Positions 27,025-36,012 of a stretch of 64,000 nt of DNA are shown here, piece by piece. Numbering within the stretch: position 1 is the stretch's first letter; each line of letters begins with the position of its first letter. Under the pieces are notes generated by a model that was given only the letters and a program-made list of their open reading frames with translations, ran no database searches and was not told the origin of the DNA. A program made the translations under genes and the position numbers. This DNA is from G963666705 sp963666705 (lineage in GTDB: Bacteria > Pseudomonadota > Alphaproteobacteria > CADEGL01): NCBI GenBank assembly GCA_963666705.2, contig CAXXKO010000028.1:1-64000 (forward strand), read 5' to 3'.

Positions 27025-27822
27025 ATGGCCCCGAACCCCCTTCCCCGCGCCATGATGGCGCGGACGGCAGGCGCCGCCCTGGTGACGGGTGCGGCCCATC
27101 GCATCGGCCGTGCCATCGCATGCGACCTGGCGGCGGCGGGCTGGGCCATGGCGGTGCATTACCGGGACTCCGAGGGCGCGGCGCGTGACTGTGTAGAGGA
27201 GATCGAGCGCGCCGGTGGTCGCGCGATGGCGATCCGCGCCGACCTCACGCGGGAGGAAGATGTGGCCGGGCTCGTGCCCCAGGCGGCGGCGGCCTTGGGG
27301 CCCCTCACCTGCCTGGTAAACAACGCGGCCCTCTTCGAGGCCGATTCGATCGCAACGACGACGCGCGCATCCTGGGATGCCCACATGGAGACCAACCTGC
27401 GCGCCCCGCTCGTCCTCACCCAGGCATTGGCCGCCGGCCTGCCCGAAGGTGCTGAAGGCAACGTCATCAACCTCATCGACCAGCGGGTTTGGAACCTGAC
27501 CCCGCATTTTCTCTCCTATACGGTGGCGAAATCGGGGCTATGGACGCTCACCCGTACACTGGCGCTGGCGCTGGCGCCGCGCATCCGGGTCAACGCGATC
27601 GGCCCCGGTCCGACGCTGCCGAGCAGCCGCCAGACCCAGGCCCAGTTCGACCGGCAATGGGCGGAGACACCGCTCGGGCGCGGCACCACACCCGAGGAAA
27701 TCCGCGCGGCGGTGCGCTTTATCCTTGCGGCGCCCGCCATGACCGGTCAAATGATCGCACTCGACGGCGGCCAGCACCTGGGCTGGGCGCAGGCCCGGCC
27801 CGGCGCGGGTGTCGAGGAATGA
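27025..27822 (+). CDS. folM: Pteridine-reductase-type SDR (FolM-like)
   Basis: This 265-aa SDR opens TGAAHRIGRAIA, has NNAALF, and carries YTVAKSG. Just before that, in the place of the classical catalytic Ser, it reads NLIDQRV with Asp. An Asp at this site is the mark of pteridine reductases such as PTR1 and of FolM, which make tetrahydro-pterins. The next gene, 19 bp downstream, encodes dihydroneopterin aldolase FolB, so a folate or monapterin role fits both residue and context. The frame is open far upstream, but the gene begins at the ATG before A-P-N-P-L-P. Confidence 0.78.
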   Translation: MAPNPLPRAMMARTAGAALVTGAAHRIGRAIACDLAAAGWAMAVHYRDSEGAARDCVEEIERAGGRAMAIRADLTREEDVAGLVPQAAAALGPLTCLVNNAALFEADSIATTTRASWDAHMETNLRAPLVLTQALAAGLPEGAEGNVINLIDQRVWNLTPHFLSYTVAKSGLWTLTRTLALALAPRIRVNAIGPGPTLPSSRQTQAQFDRQWAETPLGRGTTPEEIRAAVRFILAAPAMTGQMIALDGGQHLGWAQARPGAGVEE

Positions 27823-27841
27823 CGGTCAACGGACGGCACCC

Positions 27842-28252
27842 ATGACCCAGCCGAAGCTCATCCATCCCCACCCCGTTGCCGATGGCCGCAGCGGCATCCG
27901 CCACATCTTCGTGCGCGACCTGGAGCTCGCATGCCTCATCGGCGTCCACAGCCACGAGCGGCGCAAGGCCCAGCGCGTGCGCGTCAACCTCGACCTTGCG
28001 GTCAAGGAGGCCGAGCAGCCGACCGGCGACGACCTCGCCAACGTGGTCTCCTACGAAGGCATCGTGGAGGCGGCGCGGCGCATCGCCGCCGAGGGTCATA
28101 TCAACCTGGTCGAGACCCTGGCCGAGCGCATCGCCGACGAATGCCTGACCGACAGCCGGGTGCGCACCGCACGCATACGGGTGGAGAAGCTCGACGTGTT
28201 CGAGGACGCCGCCAGCGTCGGCGTGGAGATCGAGCGGTTCAATACTGGTTGA
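27842..28252 (+). CDS. folB: Dihydroneopterin aldolase
   Basis: This 136-aa enzyme should cleave dihydroneopterin to 6-hydroxymethyl-dihydropterin and glycolaldehyde in folate synthesis. Family features include IFVRDLELACLIGVHSHERR, the VSYEGI segment, HINLVETLAERIAD with the active-site Glu, and the C-terminal VEKLDVFEDAASVGVEIER, whose Lys is catalytic. It follows a pteridine-reductase-like SDR gene by 19 bp. Its N-terminus is some 20 residues longer than the core (TQPKLIHPHPVADGRSG), so a later start is possible. Confidence 0.92.
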   Translation: MTQPKLIHPHPVADGRSGIRHIFVRDLELACLIGVHSHERRKAQRVRVNLDLAVKEAEQPTGDDLANVVSYEGIVEAARRIAAEGHINLVETLAERIADECLTDSRVRTARIRVEKLDVFEDAASVGVEIERFNTG

Positions 28253-28679
28253 GTTGCGAAACCGTGCGATTCCAGCGCCTTCCCCGGGTTTCCGGCGGCG
28301 CCGCATCGCAAGTTGTTCACAATCGCCATGAAAGTGCCATAAACCGTCGAGGGCCGGTGGCGTTAATAATCTATCTGCCATTTCAAGATATTGACTTCGT
28401 AATGTTCGTGTTAAATCAAAGAGATAGAAAATGTGCCTAATTTTTATGCAATGAGGTCGATACCTTGGTTTCTCTGGCGCGACGGTCGCCAGCAGTCGCT
28501 TCTCCACAGAGATTTCCACAGGAATCGTGGATATCGTTGATTTGCGATGAAAACCGGCTGCCGCACGGGATTTCGGACCCTCGTATACCACGACGCGGCG
28601 GCGCGGTTCCGGGCTGAGCCGCTCCTCGGTGCCGAATTCCCCCGACGCCGGGAGGCGGATTCGCGCTAGACTGGGCGCC
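28253..28679. other. AT-rich intergenic region before uvrC
   Basis: About 430 bp hold no gene. The stretch from about 28360 to 28445 is AT-rich for this genome. Three DnaA-box-like strings occur (TTGTTCACA at 28313, TTCTCCACA at 28500, ATTTCCACA at 28512), none perfect. The region most likely contains the uvrC promoter. Confidence 0.4.
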
Positions 28680-30638
28680 ATGGCGAAGGCAAACAAGGAC
28701 ATCGCGCCCCCGGAGCTCCTGGCCAAGGACGATCCGGGGGCGCCGCGGCCGTCGGAGGCGGGGGTGGCGCCGCTTGCGCGCGGCATCGCCGTGCTGCGGC
28801 GGCACTTGAGGACCCTGCCCACCAGCCCCGGGGTCTATCGCATGGTCGACCGCCGCGGCGACGCGCTCTACGTCGGCAAGGCGAAGAGCCTGCGCAAACG
28901 GGTGACGAGCTACACGACGCCCTCGAAGCTGCCCCACCGTCTTCAGCGCATGGTGGCCGAGACGGTTACGCTCGAGGTCGTGCGGACCCATACCGAGGTC
29001 GAGGCGTTGCTGCTCGAAAGCAACCTCATCAAGCGCCTGCGCCCGCGCTACAACGTGCTCCTGCGCGACGACAAGTCCTTCCCCTACATCCTGATCGCCG
29101 GCGACGGCGATTGGGCGAGGCTCATGAAGTACCGGGGTGCGCGCTCGGCCCCCGGCGACTATTTCGGGCCCTTCGCCTCGGCCGGCGCGGTCAACCGCAC
29201 CCTGACGGCCCTCCAGCGCGCCTTCCTGTTGCGGTCCTGCTCGGACAGCGTGTTCGCGAGCCGCACCCGGCCCTGCCTCCTGTACCAGATCAAGCGCTGC
29301 AGCGGGCCCTGCGTCGGCAGGATCGAGCCCGCCGCCTACGCCGCTCTCGTGGGTCAGGCGCGGGATTTCCTGCGCGGCCGCACCCAGGCCATCCAGCGCG
29401 CGCTGGCCGAGCGCATGCAGGCAGCGAGCGACGCCCTCGAATTCGAGGCGGCGGCGGCCATTCGGGACCGCATCCGGGCGCTGACGGCCGTCCAGGCGCG
29501 CCAGGACATCAACACCGCCGGCCTCGACGAGGCGGACGTCATCGCCGCCCACCAGGACGGCGGCCAGGTCTGCGTGCAGGTGTTTTTCTTCCGCTCGGGC
29601 CGCAATTACGGAAACCGGGCCTATTTCCCGCGCCACGACCGGGCCGACGCCCTCGAGGACGTGCTGGGCGCCTTCATCGGCCAGTTCTACGACAACAAGC
29701 CGACGCCGAAGCTCGTCCTCCTGAGCGACCGGGTCCCGGACCAGGGGCTGATGGCCGAGGCCCTCACGGTGCGCGCCGGGCGCAAGGTCCGCCTCGTCCG
29801 GCCCGAGCGCGGCGAGAAACGCAAGATCATCGACCACGCCCTCCTGAACGCGCGCGAGGCGCTCGGCCGCCGCCTGGCCGAGAGCGCCTCCCAGCGGCGC
29901 CTCCTCGAGGGTGTCGCCGACGCCTTCGACCTCGAGGCCGCACCCCAGCGCATCGAGGTCTACGACAACAGCCATACGGGCGGCAGCCAGCCCTATGGCG
30001 GCATGATCGTCGCCGGGCCGGACGGGCTGATGAAGAGCGCCTACCGCAAATTCTCGATCAAGGGCGCAAAAGCGCGCGAGGCCGTGGCGCCGATCGCACC
30101 CGGCGACGACTATGCCATGATGCGCGAGGTCCTGGGCCGCCGGTTCGCGCGCGCCATCAAGGAGGACCCCGAGCGCGACCGCGGCCTGTGGCCCGACCTG
30201 ATCGTCCTCGATGGCGGCCTCGGCCAGCTCAACGCCGCGCGCAAGGCGCTGGCGGACCTGGGCGTCGAGGACGTGGAGATGATGGCCATCGCCAAGGGGC
30301 CGGAGCGCAACGCGGGGCGCGAGCGCTTTTTCCGCCCCGACCGGCCACCCAAGAGCCTGGAGCCGCGCGACCCCGTGCTCTACTTCATGCAGCGGCTGCG
30401 CGACGAGGCCCACCGCTTCGCCATCGGCACCCACCGGGCGGGGCGTTCGAAAGCGCTGGGGCGATCCACCCTCGATGAAGTCCCGGGCATTGGCGCGCGC
30501 CGCAAGCGGGCGCTGTTGCACCATTTCGGCTCGGCCCGCGGCGTCGCGCAGGCGGGCCTCGGCGACCTCGAGGCGGTCGCGGGCATCAGTGGCACGGTGG
30601 CGAAAAAAATTTATGATCATTTCCACGAGGATGGCTAG
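28680..30638 (+). CDS. uvrC: Excinuclease ABC subunit C
   Basis: This 652-aa nuclease makes both cuts in nucleotide excision repair. The N-terminal GIY-YIG domain (GVYRMVD, then ALYVGKAKSLRKRV) makes the 3' cut. A UVR motif (EFEAAAAIRDRIRAL) binds UvrB. The RNase-H-like domain contains VYDNSHTGGSQPYGGMIV and LIVLDGGLGQLNAA for the 5' cut. Tandem helix-hairpin-helix motifs (LDEVPGIGARRKRALLHHFGS) end the protein. The start is the ATG at 28680. pgsA follows 47 bp downstream, an order common in proteobacteria. Confidence 0.97.
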   Translation: MAKANKDIAPPELLAKDDPGAPRPSEAGVAPLARGIAVLRRHLRTLPTSPGVYRMVDRRGDALYVGKAKSLRKRVTSYTTPSKLPHRLQRMVAETVTLEVVRTHTEVEALLLESNLIKRLRPRYNVLLRDDKSFPYILIAGDGDWARLMKYRGARSAPGDYFGPFASAGAVNRTLTALQRAFLLRSCSDSVFASRTRPCLLYQIKRCSGPCVGRIEPAAYAALVGQARDFLRGRTQAIQRALAERMQAASDALEFEAAAAIRDRIRALTAVQARQDINTAGLDEADVIAAHQDGGQVCVQVFFFRSGRNYGNRAYFPRHDRADALEDVLGAFIGQFYDNKPTPKLVLLSDRVPDQGLMAEALTVRAGRKVRLVRPERGEKRKIIDHALLNAREALGRRLAESASQRRLLEGVADAFDLEAAPQRIEVYDNSHTGGSQPYGGMIVAGPDGLMKSAYRKFSIKGAKAREAVAPIAPGDDYAMMREVLGRRFARAIKEDPERDRGLWPDLIVLDGGLGQLNAARKALADLGVEDVEMMAIAKGPERNAGRERFFRPDRPPKSLEPRDPVLYFMQRLRDEAHRFAIGTHRAGRSKALGRSTLDEVPGIGARRKRALLHHFGSARGVAQAGLGDLEAVAGISGTVAKKIYDHFHEDG

Positions 30639-30685
30639 AATTCCATCACTCCGCGCCGGCGGGCCCCCCCCCGGCGTGAGGGCCC

Positions 30686-31306
30686 ATGGACGGACCGATG
30701 GCGAACCTGCCCAATATCCTGACCCTGTCACGGATCGGCGCGATCCCGGTCCTGGTCGCCCTGTTCTATGTCGAGAGCGAGACCGGCCGCATCCTGACCC
30801 TCGCCGTATTCGTGCTCGCCGCGGCGACCGATTTCTTCGACGGCTACGTGGCCCGGGCGCGCAAGCAGCAATCCCAGTTCGGCCGCTTCCTCGACCCGGT
30901 CGCGGACAAGCTTCTGGTGGGGTCGGTGATCTTCCTGCTGGTCGCCTTCGACCGGGTCACCGGGCTGGTGATCGTCCCGGCGCTCATCATCCTCTGCCGC
31001 GAGATCCTGGTCTCGGGCCTGCGCGAGTTTCTGGCCGGTTTCTCGATCTCCGTGCCCGTGAGCCGCCTCGCCAAATGGAAGACGACCGTGCAGATGGTGG
31101 CCATCGGCTTCCTCATCCTCGGCGATGGCGGCCCCGAGGCCCTGCCCGTCACCCTGATCGGGGAAGCCGGCCTCACGATCGCGGCCCTGCTCACCATCGT
31201 CACCGGCTACGGCTACTTCCGCTCGGCCCTGGGCCGCATGGGCGAGCCGGCGCGGCCCAAGGGCGAGGCGGTCGACGGCGCGCCGCCCGTCACGCGCACG
31301 GGCTGA
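30686..31306 (+). CDS. pgsA: CDP-diacylglycerol-glycerol-3-phosphate 3-phosphatidyltransferase
   Basis: This 206-aa membrane enzyme starts phosphatidylglycerol synthesis. It shows the whole CDP-alcohol phosphotransferase signature: D-F-F-D-G, then A-R, then G, then FLDPVADK (pattern DxxDGxxAR-x8-GxxxDxxxD). About five membrane segments are visible. NLPNILTLSRIGAIP opens the conserved part. Either the ATG at 30686 or the one four codons later may be used; GAGGG lies closer to the first. It sits between uvrC and mobB on the same strand, probably in one transcript. Confidence 0.95.
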   Translation: MDGPMANLPNILTLSRIGAIPVLVALFYVESETGRILTLAVFVLAAATDFFDGYVARARKQQSQFGRFLDPVADKLLVGSVIFLLVAFDRVTGLVIVPALIILCREILVSGLREFLAGFSISVPVSRLAKWKTTVQMVAIGFLILGDGGPEALPVTLIGEAGLTIAALLTIVTGYGYFRSALGRMGEPARPKGEAVDGAPPVTRTG

Positions 31307-31346
31307 CGGGGTTGCCCGCCAGCGTGACGCGGACGAGATACCACAA

Positions 31347-31850
31347 ATGAAAGTGTTCGGGATCGTGGGCTGGAGCGGCAGCGGCAAGACGACGCTCGCG
31401 GTGCGCCTGGTGCCGGAGCTCACCGGCCGCGGCCTCACCGTCTCGACCATCAAGCATGCCCGCCACGGCTTCGATATCGACAAGCCCGGCAAGGACAGCT
31501 ACCTGCACAGGCACGCGGGCGCCAAGGAGGTGGTGGTTTGCTCGACCAGGCGCTGGGCGCTCATCCACGAGAATAGAGGGACGCCCGAGCCCGAGCTCGA
31601 CGAATTGATCGGGCGCATGACGCCCGTCGACCTGCTGCTGGTCGAGGGCTTCAAGGCCTTCGACCACGACAAGCTCGAAGTCTGGCGCCCGGGCCGGGGC
31701 GGCGACTTCCTTCATACCCGGGACAAGCGCATTATCGCCGTGGCCAGCGATGCGCCCCTCCCCGAGGTGCGCCTGCCGGTCCTCGATCTCGACGACGCGG
31801 CGGCCATCGCCGATTTCATCATGGGCCATTGCCGGCTCGAGGCGGCCTGA
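31347..31850 (+). CDS. mobB: Molybdopterin-guanine dinucleotide biosynthesis protein MobB
   Basis: This 167-aa P-loop protein helps MobA attach GMP to molybdopterin. The nucleotide motif is GWSGSGKTT at residues 8-16, followed by STIKHARHGFDIDKPGKDS, which is typical of MobB. Later come LLVEGFK and the C-terminal DLDDAAAIADFI. It lies 18 bp before moeA and in the same direction. MobA itself is not in the window. Confidence 0.93.
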   Translation: MKVFGIVGWSGSGKTTLAVRLVPELTGRGLTVSTIKHARHGFDIDKPGKDSYLHRHAGAKEVVVCSTRRWALIHENRGTPEPELDELIGRMTPVDLLLVEGFKAFDHDKLEVWRPGRGGDFLHTRDKRIIAVASDAPLPEVRLPVLDLDDAAAIADFIMGHCRLEAA

Positions 31851-31868
31851 GGAGCGCGGAACGGGACC

Positions 31869-33137
31869 ATGGCACAGTTGAGCGACGACTGTTTCGCCTT
31901 CGGGGGCGAGCTCATGACCACGGCCGACGCGCTCGACCAGCTGGCGCGCGCGATTCGGCCGGTGACGGCGCGCGAGGCCGTGCCGGTCGGCGCCGCGCTC
32001 GGCCGCGTCCTGGCCGCCGACGTCACCGCGCCCCGCAGCGTGCCGCCTTACGACAATTCGGCCGTCGACGGCTACGCCGTCTATTTCGCCGACTTGGGCG
32101 CCGAGGGCGACACGCGCCTCCCCGTCGCCGGCCGGGCGGCCGCGGGCCACCCCCTCCCCCATCCCGCGCCGCGGGGCGGGGCGGTGCGCATCTTCACCGG
32201 CGCGGTCATGCCGGACGGCGAGGCGGGCGGGCCGGATACGGTCCTCATGCAGGAAGACTGCGCCGAAGCGGATGGCCATGTCATCATCCCGCCCGGCATC
32301 AAAGAGGGTGCGAACCGCCGCCGGGCCGGCGAGGATATCGTGCAGGGCAACACCATACTCCATGCCGGGCGGCGCCTGCGGCCCCAGGACCTGGGCCTCG
32401 CCGCCTCGGTCGGCCGCACGGAGGTCGAGGTTTATACGCCGCTCCGCGTCGCCGTCTTCTCGACCGGGGACGAGTTGCGCGAGCCGGGTGCCGAGGCGCC
32501 ACCGGGTGCCATCTACGACGCCAACCGCTACACCCTCTCCGGCCTGTTGCGGGATCTGGGGGCGGCGGTCATCGACCTCGGCATCGTCGAGGACCGCTTC
32601 GAGACCATCCGCGACACCCTCGCCGGGGCCGCCCGGGAAGCCGACCTCATCATCACCTCGGGCGGCATGTCGACGGGTGAGGAAGACCACGTGCGCGCGG
32701 CCGTCGAGGCCCGGGGCTCGCTCCACTTCTGGCGCCTCGCCATCAAGCCCGGCCGGCCCGTCGGCCTCGGCCAGATCGACGAGACGCCCTTCGTCGGCCT
32801 GCCCGGCAACCCGGTGGCGATGATGGTCACCTTCCTGCGCTTCGCGAGGCCGCTCGTGCTCGGCCTCGGCGGCGCGACCGACTTGACACCCAACCTGTTC
32901 CAGGTCCGCGCCGGCTTCGCCCACAAGAAGAAGGCCGGCCGGCGCGAGTGGGTGCGCGCGCGGCTCGAGGCCGACACCGATGGCGCGCCGATCGCGCGCA
33001 AGTTCCCGCGCGAGGGCGCCGGAATCCTGAGCTCGCTGGTCGAGGCCGACGGACTCGTCGAGATCGGCGAGGAGGTGACCCGGCTCGAGGCCGGGGGCCT
33101 GGTCGATTTCCTGCCCTTCGCCGAGGTCAGCCGATGA
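31869..33137 (+). CDS. moeA: Molybdopterin molybdenumtransferase MoeA
   Basis: This 422-aa enzyme inserts molybdate into adenylylated molybdopterin. The opening AQLSDDCFAFGGELM is common in alphaproteobacterial MoeA and supports the start at 31869. Family landmarks are PPYDNSAVDGYAV, RIFTGAVMP, the MPT-binding TSGGMSTGEEDHVRAA, and KPGRPVGLGQ followed by GLPGNPVA. A C-terminal domain IV closes the protein. Its stop overlaps the moaD start as ATGA, so the two are translationally coupled. Confidence 0.96.
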   Translation: MAQLSDDCFAFGGELMTTADALDQLARAIRPVTAREAVPVGAALGRVLAADVTAPRSVPPYDNSAVDGYAVYFADLGAEGDTRLPVAGRAAAGHPLPHPAPRGGAVRIFTGAVMPDGEAGGPDTVLMQEDCAEADGHVIIPPGIKEGANRRRAGEDIVQGNTILHAGRRLRPQDLGLAASVGRTEVEVYTPLRVAVFSTGDELREPGAEAPPGAIYDANRYTLSGLLRDLGAAVIDLGIVEDRFETIRDTLAGAAREADLIITSGGMSTGEEDHVRAAVEARGSLHFWRLAIKPGRPVGLGQIDETPFVGLPGNPVAMMVTFLRFARPLVLGLGGATDLTPNLFQVRAGFAHKKKAGRREWVRARLEADTDGAPIARKFPREGAGILSSLVEADGLVEIGEEVTRLEAGGLVDFLPFAEVSR

Positions 33138-33385
33138 GGGTGCTCTACTTCGCCTGGCTCAAGACCCGCACCGGCGTGGCGGAGGAGGAGGTGGCGCCAC
33201 CCGCGACCGTCACCGACGTGCGCGGCCTTATCGCCTGGCTGAGTGGCCGCGGCGAAGGCCACGCGAACGCCTTCGCCGACCTGGGCGCTATTCGCGCCGC
33301 CGTCAACCAGGCCCATGTCGGGCTCGACCATCCCATCAGCGCAGGCGACGAGGTCGCCTTCTTCCCGCCCGTGACCGGCGGCTGA
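33134..33385 (+). CDS. moaD: Molybdopterin synthase small subunit MoaD
   Basis: This 83-aa ubiquitin-fold sulfur carrier ends in the required Gly-Gly (FFPPVTGG), whose C-terminal thiocarboxylate donates sulfur to precursor Z. It opens RVLYFAWLKTRTG, as usual. It overlaps moeA by 4 bp. In most relatives moaE follows immediately; here moaE is 10.8 kb away at 44151. Confidence 0.95.
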   Translation: MRVLYFAWLKTRTGVAEEEVAPPATVTDVRGLIAWLSGRGEGHANAFADLGAIRAAVNQAHVGLDHPISAGDEVAFFPPVTGG

Positions 33386-33415
33386 CGCGCCGCATATCCC
33401 GGCCGGACCTCCGAC

Positions 33416-34627
33416 ATGAGCCGAAGCCGCATCGAATTCGCCTTCCTCAACCTCGCTCATTTCTACGACCATTTCCTACTCCTCATCTTCGCCACGGCGG
33501 CGGCGCTGACCCTCGCCCGGGATCTGGGCATGGGCTATGGTGAGCTGATTCCGTACGCCACCCCTGGGTTCGTCGCCTTCGCCGCCTTCTCGATCCCGGC
33601 CGGCTGGATCGCCGACAAATGGAGCCGGGAAGGGATGATGGTGATCTTCTTCATCGGCATCGGCCTGAGCGCCATGCTGACGGCATTCGCGGACACGCCG
33701 GTGGAGATCGCCGTTGGCCTCTTCGCCATCGGCGTCTTCGCCGCGATCTACCACCCGGTCGGCATCGCCATGGTGGTGCATGGGCGGGCGCGGACGGGTG
33801 TGCCGATCGCCATCAACGGCGTCTTCGGCAATTTGGGCGTCGCCAGCGCCGCCCTTGCGACAGGGGTCCTCATCGACCTCACGGGCTGGCGCTGGGCCTT
33901 CGTCCTTCCAGGCCTTCTCTCGGTTCTGACCGGCCTCGCCTACGCCGCCTTCGTCGCGAGCGGCAGGACGACGGAGACCACGGCCGAAGGCGCCGCCAGC
34001 GGCGGCGGGGCCGCGGCGATCGGCATGCCGGGCATCGAGCGGCGCTTGCTGATCCGCCTCTTCGCGATCATCTTCTTCTCGACCGCCATCGGCGGCCTCA
34101 TCTTCCAGAGCACGACCTTCGCCCTACCCAAGGTCCTCGAGGAGCGGTTGGGCGACCTCGCCGGTACGGCCACCCTCGTCGGCTGGTACGCCTTCGTCGT
34201 CTTCTCGATCGGCGCCTTCGCGCAGCTCGCCGTCGGCTATCTCGTGGACCGCCATTCGGCGCGCACGATCTTCATCCTCGTGGCCGCGCTGCAGACGGTC
34301 CTCTTCGCCGTCATGTACCAATTGACGGGGCTCGCGGCGCTGATCGTCTCGACCGGTTTCATGCTCGTCGTCTTCGGCCAGCTTCCCATCAACGATGTGC
34401 TGGTGGGGCGCATCACCAGGGGGGAATGGCGCAGCCGGGTTTACGCGCTGCGCTACATCATCACCTTCTCGGTCTCTGCCTCCGCCCTGCCGCTCATCGG
34501 CTGGATCCACGCGGATTGGGGCTTCGCGACCCTCTTCGTGGTGCTGGCGGCCGCGGCCGCCCTGATCCTCGCCAGCACATTCCTGCTGCCGCGCACCGGC
34601 CCCGCCATCGAGGGCGTCGGGGGCTAG
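33416..34627 (+). CDS. MFS transporter, fosmidomycin-resistance (Fsr)-like
   Basis: This 403-aa protein has twelve predicted membrane helices. The opening EFAFLNLAHFYDHFLLLIFA resembles the Fsr group of major-facilitator exporters, and the motif between helices 2 and 3 is GWIADKWSREGMM. The middle loop is Ala/Gly-rich. The substrate is unknown. The TAG stop at 34625-34627 is part of a CTAG where an F3 element begins, and its original neighbour was the convergent ACC deaminase gene. Confidence 0.82.
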   Translation: MSRSRIEFAFLNLAHFYDHFLLLIFATAAALTLARDLGMGYGELIPYATPGFVAFAAFSIPAGWIADKWSREGMMVIFFIGIGLSAMLTAFADTPVEIAVGLFAIGVFAAIYHPVGIAMVVHGRARTGVPIAINGVFGNLGVASAALATGVLIDLTGWRWAFVLPGLLSVLTGLAYAAFVASGRTTETTAEGAASGGGAAAIGMPGIERRLLIRLFAIIFFSTAIGGLIFQSTTFALPKVLEERLGDLAGTATLVGWYAFVVFSIGAFAQLAVGYLVDRHSARTIFILVAALQTVLFAVMYQLTGLAALIVSTGFMLVVFGQLPINDVLVGRITRGEWRSRVYALRYIITFSVSASALPLIGWIHADWGFATLFVVLAAAAALILASTFLLPRTGPAIEGVGG

Positions 34628-34660
34628 TACCCACTTTCATAATTCCGTGTGCCATACGAC
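34625..34660. repeat. F3 element copy B, left end
   Basis: The 34-bp terminal repeat (GTACCCACTTTCATAATTCC and onward) starts in the TAG stop of the MFS gene. After 34660 the match to F3 breaks off. The other end of the element is at 37504, with an IS110-type element, itself interrupted by an IS630, in between. Confidence 0.85.
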
Positions 34661-34877
34661 GGCGCCCCGAGGTTCCCGGCTATGTGTGGACGGCCCCGAT
34701 TTGGCAAGGTTTGAATTGACGGTTCTACAAGTTGGTCGGGTGCAGCTATGTGTCCGGCCTGTTTGTGCGATACGATGATCGCTGGCCCTAATGCGATCCG
34801 CGGATTGGGTCCCAACTAGAAGCATGAGCTCAGTTGCCCTCTAGCCGAGGCGGGTTTTCCCGATCCCCGGTGTTCGA

Positions 34878-35001
34878 CCGGTCTTGCATTACCTCACGTT
34901 CACCCTGCCAAAGTCGTTACATCCTCCGCCTCACGCTTTCCGGTCTTGCATTACCTCACGTTCACCCTGCCAAAGTCGTTACATCCTCCGCCTCACGCTT
35001 T
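34878..35001. repeat. 62-bp perfect tandem duplication
   Basis: The 62-bp unit starting CCGGTCTTGCATTACCTCAC occurs twice in direct succession (34878-34939, 34940-35001). The second copy includes the last codons and stop of the minus-strand transposase. It is probably a recent slippage event or part of the element's non-coding end. Confidence 0.9.
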
Positions 35002-36012
35002 GGCCACCACCGGCTGGCGATAGGTTTCACCGGTCGCCAGCAGCGCCCAGGCGGTTCGCGCGTTCTTGTTGGCCAATGCCACGGCTGCGACCTTCGCCGG
35101 TTTGCGCCGCACGAGATCGGCGAGCCACGGGTTCTTCTCGAAGTTTGTCTTGCGTCCCTGTCGGATCACGGACATGGCGCCGGCGACCAGCAGCCATCGG
35201 AGATATTGATCGCCCTGTTTGGAGATCCGCCCCATGCGTTCCTTGCCGCCGGTCGAGCTCTGCTTGGGGACCAGACCGATCCAGGCCGCCAGCTCGCGGC
35301 CGGATTTGAAAACCGAAGGGTCCGACACCGAGGCGACGAGCGCGGTGGCGATGATCGGTCCGATACCGGGAATGGTCTCCAGACGACGGCTGGCCTCGTC
35401 CGAGCGATGCCAGGCGTGGATGCGGCGCTCAGTGCAAGCCGCTTCCCGCTCCACGGTCGCCAGCGCAGCGGCCAAGCTCTCGAGACAGCGCCGCGCGACA
35501 GAAGGAACGCGCTCATCCGCCGCATCGGCGATGACGACGAGCAGCGCCTTCAATCCCCGAACGCCAACAGGCGCCACGATGCCGAACTCGGCCAAATGCG
35601 CGCGCATCGCGTTCACAAGCATGGTGCGCTGACGGACCAACAGCGAGCGGGTTCGGTGCAACATCATGAGGCCTTGCCGCTCCGCGCTCTTCACCGCGAC
35701 AAAGCGCATGGTGGGACGCGTCATCGCCTCGCAGATCGCTTCGGCATCGGCCGCGTCGTTCTTGTTCCGCTTCACATAGGGCTTCACGTAATTGGCCGGC
35801 ATGATGCGCGCCGTGTGGCCGAGCGCTTGCAACTCGCGAGCCCAGTGATGCGATGTCGCGCACGCCTCTACGCCAACCAAACAAGGCGACAGCTTCCCAA
35901 AAAAGGGGATCACCTGGCGCCGTCTGATACCAGTGAGCGCCTGAATTGACTCTCGGGATATTCATTGATGGCGGATGATGGCGGATTGTGATTCTATGGT
36001 CTCCCACCAGAT

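Noticed and set aside
28313..28520. Chromosomal or plasmid replication origin
   Set aside because: Only imperfect DnaA-like boxes are present, with no dnaA, hemE, parAB or repABC gene nearby.
28437..30731. 764-aa open frame on the minus strand opposite uvrC
   Set aside because: It is the antisense shadow of uvrC, with skewed composition and no recognisable motif.
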